Positions 62,283 to 64,000 of a stretch of 64,000 nucleotides of DNA are shown piece after piece (the first letter of the stretch is position 1; each line of letters begins with the position of its first letter). The notes below the pieces were generated by a model. That model made no database searches and had not been told where the DNA came from. It saw nothing but the letters and a program-made list of their open reading frames with translations. The position numbers and the translations under genes were made by a program. The DNA comes from Psychrobacter aquaticus CMS 56 (GTDB lineage: Bacteria > Pseudomonadota > Gammaproteobacteria > Pseudomonadales > Moraxellaceae), in NCBI RefSeq assembly GCF_000471625.1, contig NZ_AUSW01000033.1, positions 62,001 to 126,000 on the forward strand. The letters are read 5' to 3'.

Positions 62283-64000
62283 TTAATCCTCAATGGTGGT
62301 TGGTAATGGATGCGGTAATTCGTTATCTGGCTTATCTTCTAGCCAGTCGATTTTTGACATCTTACGAATCACGACAAATTCATCACGGTTACAACCCACA
62401 GTGCCATAGTAATTAAAGCCATAAGATTGCTGGGCATAGCTGCCAATCATATGCGTCGGTTTCAAGATAGTCCGGGTCATTGAGTTATGAATACCGCCAC
62501 GCGTACCGGTTTGCTCAGAGCCTGGAATATTGACCAGTTTTTCTTGAGCGTGATACATCATGGTCATGCCTTCTTTGACTCGCTGGCTGACGATGGCACG
62601 AGCGGTGAGCGCGCCATTGGCATTAAATAGCTCAATCCAGTCGTTATCGACGATACCGGCTTTTGCGGCATCAACTTCTGACATCCAAACGCAAGGTCCA
62701 CCGCGGCTCAACGTCAGCATCAATAAGTTTTCAGAGTAGGTACTGTGAATACCCCATTTTTGATGCGGTGTTAAAAAATTCAGTACAATCTCTTTATTAC
62801 CGTTCGGCTTGGCATCTTTTACCATCGCAGTAGTCTTGGTATCGATAGGTGGACGATACTGCTGCATCTGCTCACCAAACGCTTGCATCCAAGGATGATC
62901 TTGATAAAACTGCTGACGACCAGTCAGCGTACGCCAAGGAATGAGCTCATGGACGTTGGTATAACCGGCGTTATAACTCACTTTATCAGACTCAATCCCT
63001 GACCATGTTGGGCTTGAAATAATTTTGCGAGGCTGCGCGACGATGTCTTTAAAACGAATTTTTTCGTGTTCGCTAGATTTGGCAAGATGGGCATGCTCGC
63101 GTCCAGTAAATTCAGACAATGCTTCCCACCCTTTTACGGCTACATGACCATTGGTTTCAGGCGCCAGCATCAAAATCATTTCAGACGCATTAATAGCAGT
63201 ATTTAGACGCGGCCTGCCTTCAGAGATGCCCGGCTCAGTCACACGGTGGTTTAAATCACCCAGTTGTTTGACCTCGGTTTTCATATCCCAGTTCAAGCCT
63301 TTTGAGCCGTTGCCTAGTTTTTCTAGAGCAGTACCAAGGGAGGTGAATTTGGCATAAGTGTTCGGGTAGTCGCGCTCAACGGTCAAGATCATCGGGCAGT
63401 TTTTGCCGGGTACTGGTTTTTCGCCAGCCGTTTTCCAGTCAGTACCACCGAATGGCTGCGCCAACTCACCTGGGGTGTCATGTTGCATCGGCAAGGTGAC
63501 GACATCAGTCTCAACACCGAGGTGACCTTTTGAGATATCAGAGAAGCTCTTGGCAATGCCTTTATAGATTTCCCAATCCGTTTTAGATTCCCAAGCAGGG
63601 TCGGTCGCGGCAGTAAGTGGATGGATAAAGGGGTGCATGTCTGATGTGTTCATGTCGTCTTTTTCATACCATGTCGCTGTCGGTAGCGCGATATCTGAAT
63701 ACATGCAGGTAGAAGACATACGGAAGTCTAACGTGACAACCAAGTCCAATTTACCAGTAGGGCCTTTTTCTACCCAATCCACTTCTTTCGGTTGCAGGTG
63801 ACCTGCGGCATTTTCTTCATTGAGCAAGCCATTTTTGGTACCCAAGAAGTACTTGAGCATATATTCATGGCCTTTACCTGATGAGCCCAATAGGTTTGAG
63901 CGCCAGATAAACATATTGCGTGGGAAGTTGTCTGGGTTGTCTGGAGATTCACAAGCAAAGCGGATGCTGCCATCTTCAAGAGAATCGACGACATACTCTG
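62283..64000 (-). CDS. narG: Respiratory nitrate reductase alpha subunit, N-terminal part beyond window
   Basis: About 572 codons of the molybdenum-containing catalytic subunit; the frame is open to the window's right edge (EYVVDSLEDGSIRFACES at the edge), so the ATG at 63914 is internal. Visible family text: DFRMSSTCMYSDIALPTATW, the acidic YEKDDMNTSDMHPFIHP, LTGRQQFYQDHPWM and GDNDWIELFNANG-like cofactor contacts (IVDNDWIELFNANGA), with the C-terminus RKMSKIDWLED. It is the last part of a protein of about 1,240 residues, and begins the narGHJI operon. It reduces nitrate to nitrite on the cytoplasmic face. Confidence 0.97.
   Translation of the reverse strand, partial: EYVVDSLEDGSIRFACESPDNPDNFPRNMFIWRSNLLGSSGKGHEYMLKYFLGTKNGLLNEENAAGHLQPKEVDWVEKGPTGKLDLVVTLDFRMSSTCMYSDIALPTATWYEKDDMNTSDMHPFIHPLTAATDPAWESKTDWEIYKGIAKSFSDISKGHLGVETDVVTLPMQHDTPGELAQPFGGTDWKTAGEKPVPGKNCPMILTVERDYPNTYAKFTSLGTALEKLGNGSKGLNWDMKTEVKQLGDLNHRVTEPGISEGRPRLNTAINASEMILMLAPETNGHVAVKGWEALSEFTGREHAHLAKSSEHEKIRFKDIVAQPRKIISSPTWSGIESDKVSYNAGYTNVHELIPWRTLTGRQQFYQDHPWMQAFGEQMQQYRPPIDTKTTAMVKDAKPNGNKEIVLNFLTPHQKWGIHSTYSENLLMLTLSRGGPCVWMSEVDAAKAGIVDNDWIELFNANGALTARAIVSQRVKEGMTMMYHAQEKLVNIPGSEQTGTRGGIHNSMTRTILKPTHMIGSYAQQSYGFNYYGTVGCNRDEFVVIRKMSKIDWLEDKPDNELPHPLPTTIED

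Overview
The window looks like a chromosomal segment of a Moraxellaceae gammaproteobacterium, most likely Psychrobacter or a close relative. This is inferred from the moderately AT-rich composition, a pqqA-B-C-D-E cluster whose 24-residue PqqA is of the Acinetobacter type, a complete narGHJI plus moa/moe block, and many lone LysR regulators next to single metabolic genes. Both ends cut genes: gabD at the left and narG at the right.

Layout. 1-12.7 kb: gabD, a LysR gene, a FepA-like TonB-dependent receptor behind a Fur-box-like site, a metallo-beta-lactamase-fold protein without the zinc motif, a LysR gene, and an Opp/Dpp-type ABC importer behind a strong Fur-box match. Together these look like an iron or metallophore acquisition region. 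12.9-18.2 kb: an APC transporter paired with homocysteine methyltransferase mmuM, a 2,3-butanediol-dehydrogenase-like gene, a frameshifted OsmC gene and an unknown membrane protein. 18.7-22.5 kb: an old-yellow-enzyme gene followed by fragments (LysR, IS3 transposase, P63C domain, AmpC beta-lactamase) and one lipoprotein. 22.5-34.1 kb: core and detoxification metabolism (ppc, aspA, ene-reductase, quinone-reductase-like, glyoxalase-like, GST), most with a divergent LysR gene. 34.1-38.5 kb: the PQQ operon with an M19 dipeptidase at its end. 38.7-42.6 kb: a zinc-uptake pair (ZnuD-like receptor and His-rich beta-propeller lipoprotein) behind a palindromic Zur-box-like site. 42.8-52.2 kb: an accessory island with an unknown 261-aa protein, hipBA whose toxin has an in-frame stop, a COG2509-type flavoprotein, three decayed IS3-family remnants, a set of small unknown genes and a degenerate tRNA. 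52.3-64 kb: a hemerythrin-like gene, then a leftward block narGHJI-hmp-parvulin-moeA-moaA-moaB-moaD.

How it works together. The right end makes respiratory nitrate reductase, its molybdenum cofactor, a maturation-associated prolyl isomerase and an NO-detoxifying flavohaemoglobin as one functional unit. PQQ made by pqqABCDE would serve periplasmic quinoprotein dehydrogenases encoded elsewhere. Two metal-uptake loci carry separate Fur-like and Zur-like sites. No complete undescribed system can be claimed. The strongest candidates for new biology are the Fur-linked Opp-type importer, the His-rich zinc lipoprotein, and the small paralogous proteins of the 49-51 kb island. All functional calls are from motif recognition by eye; no database search was run.
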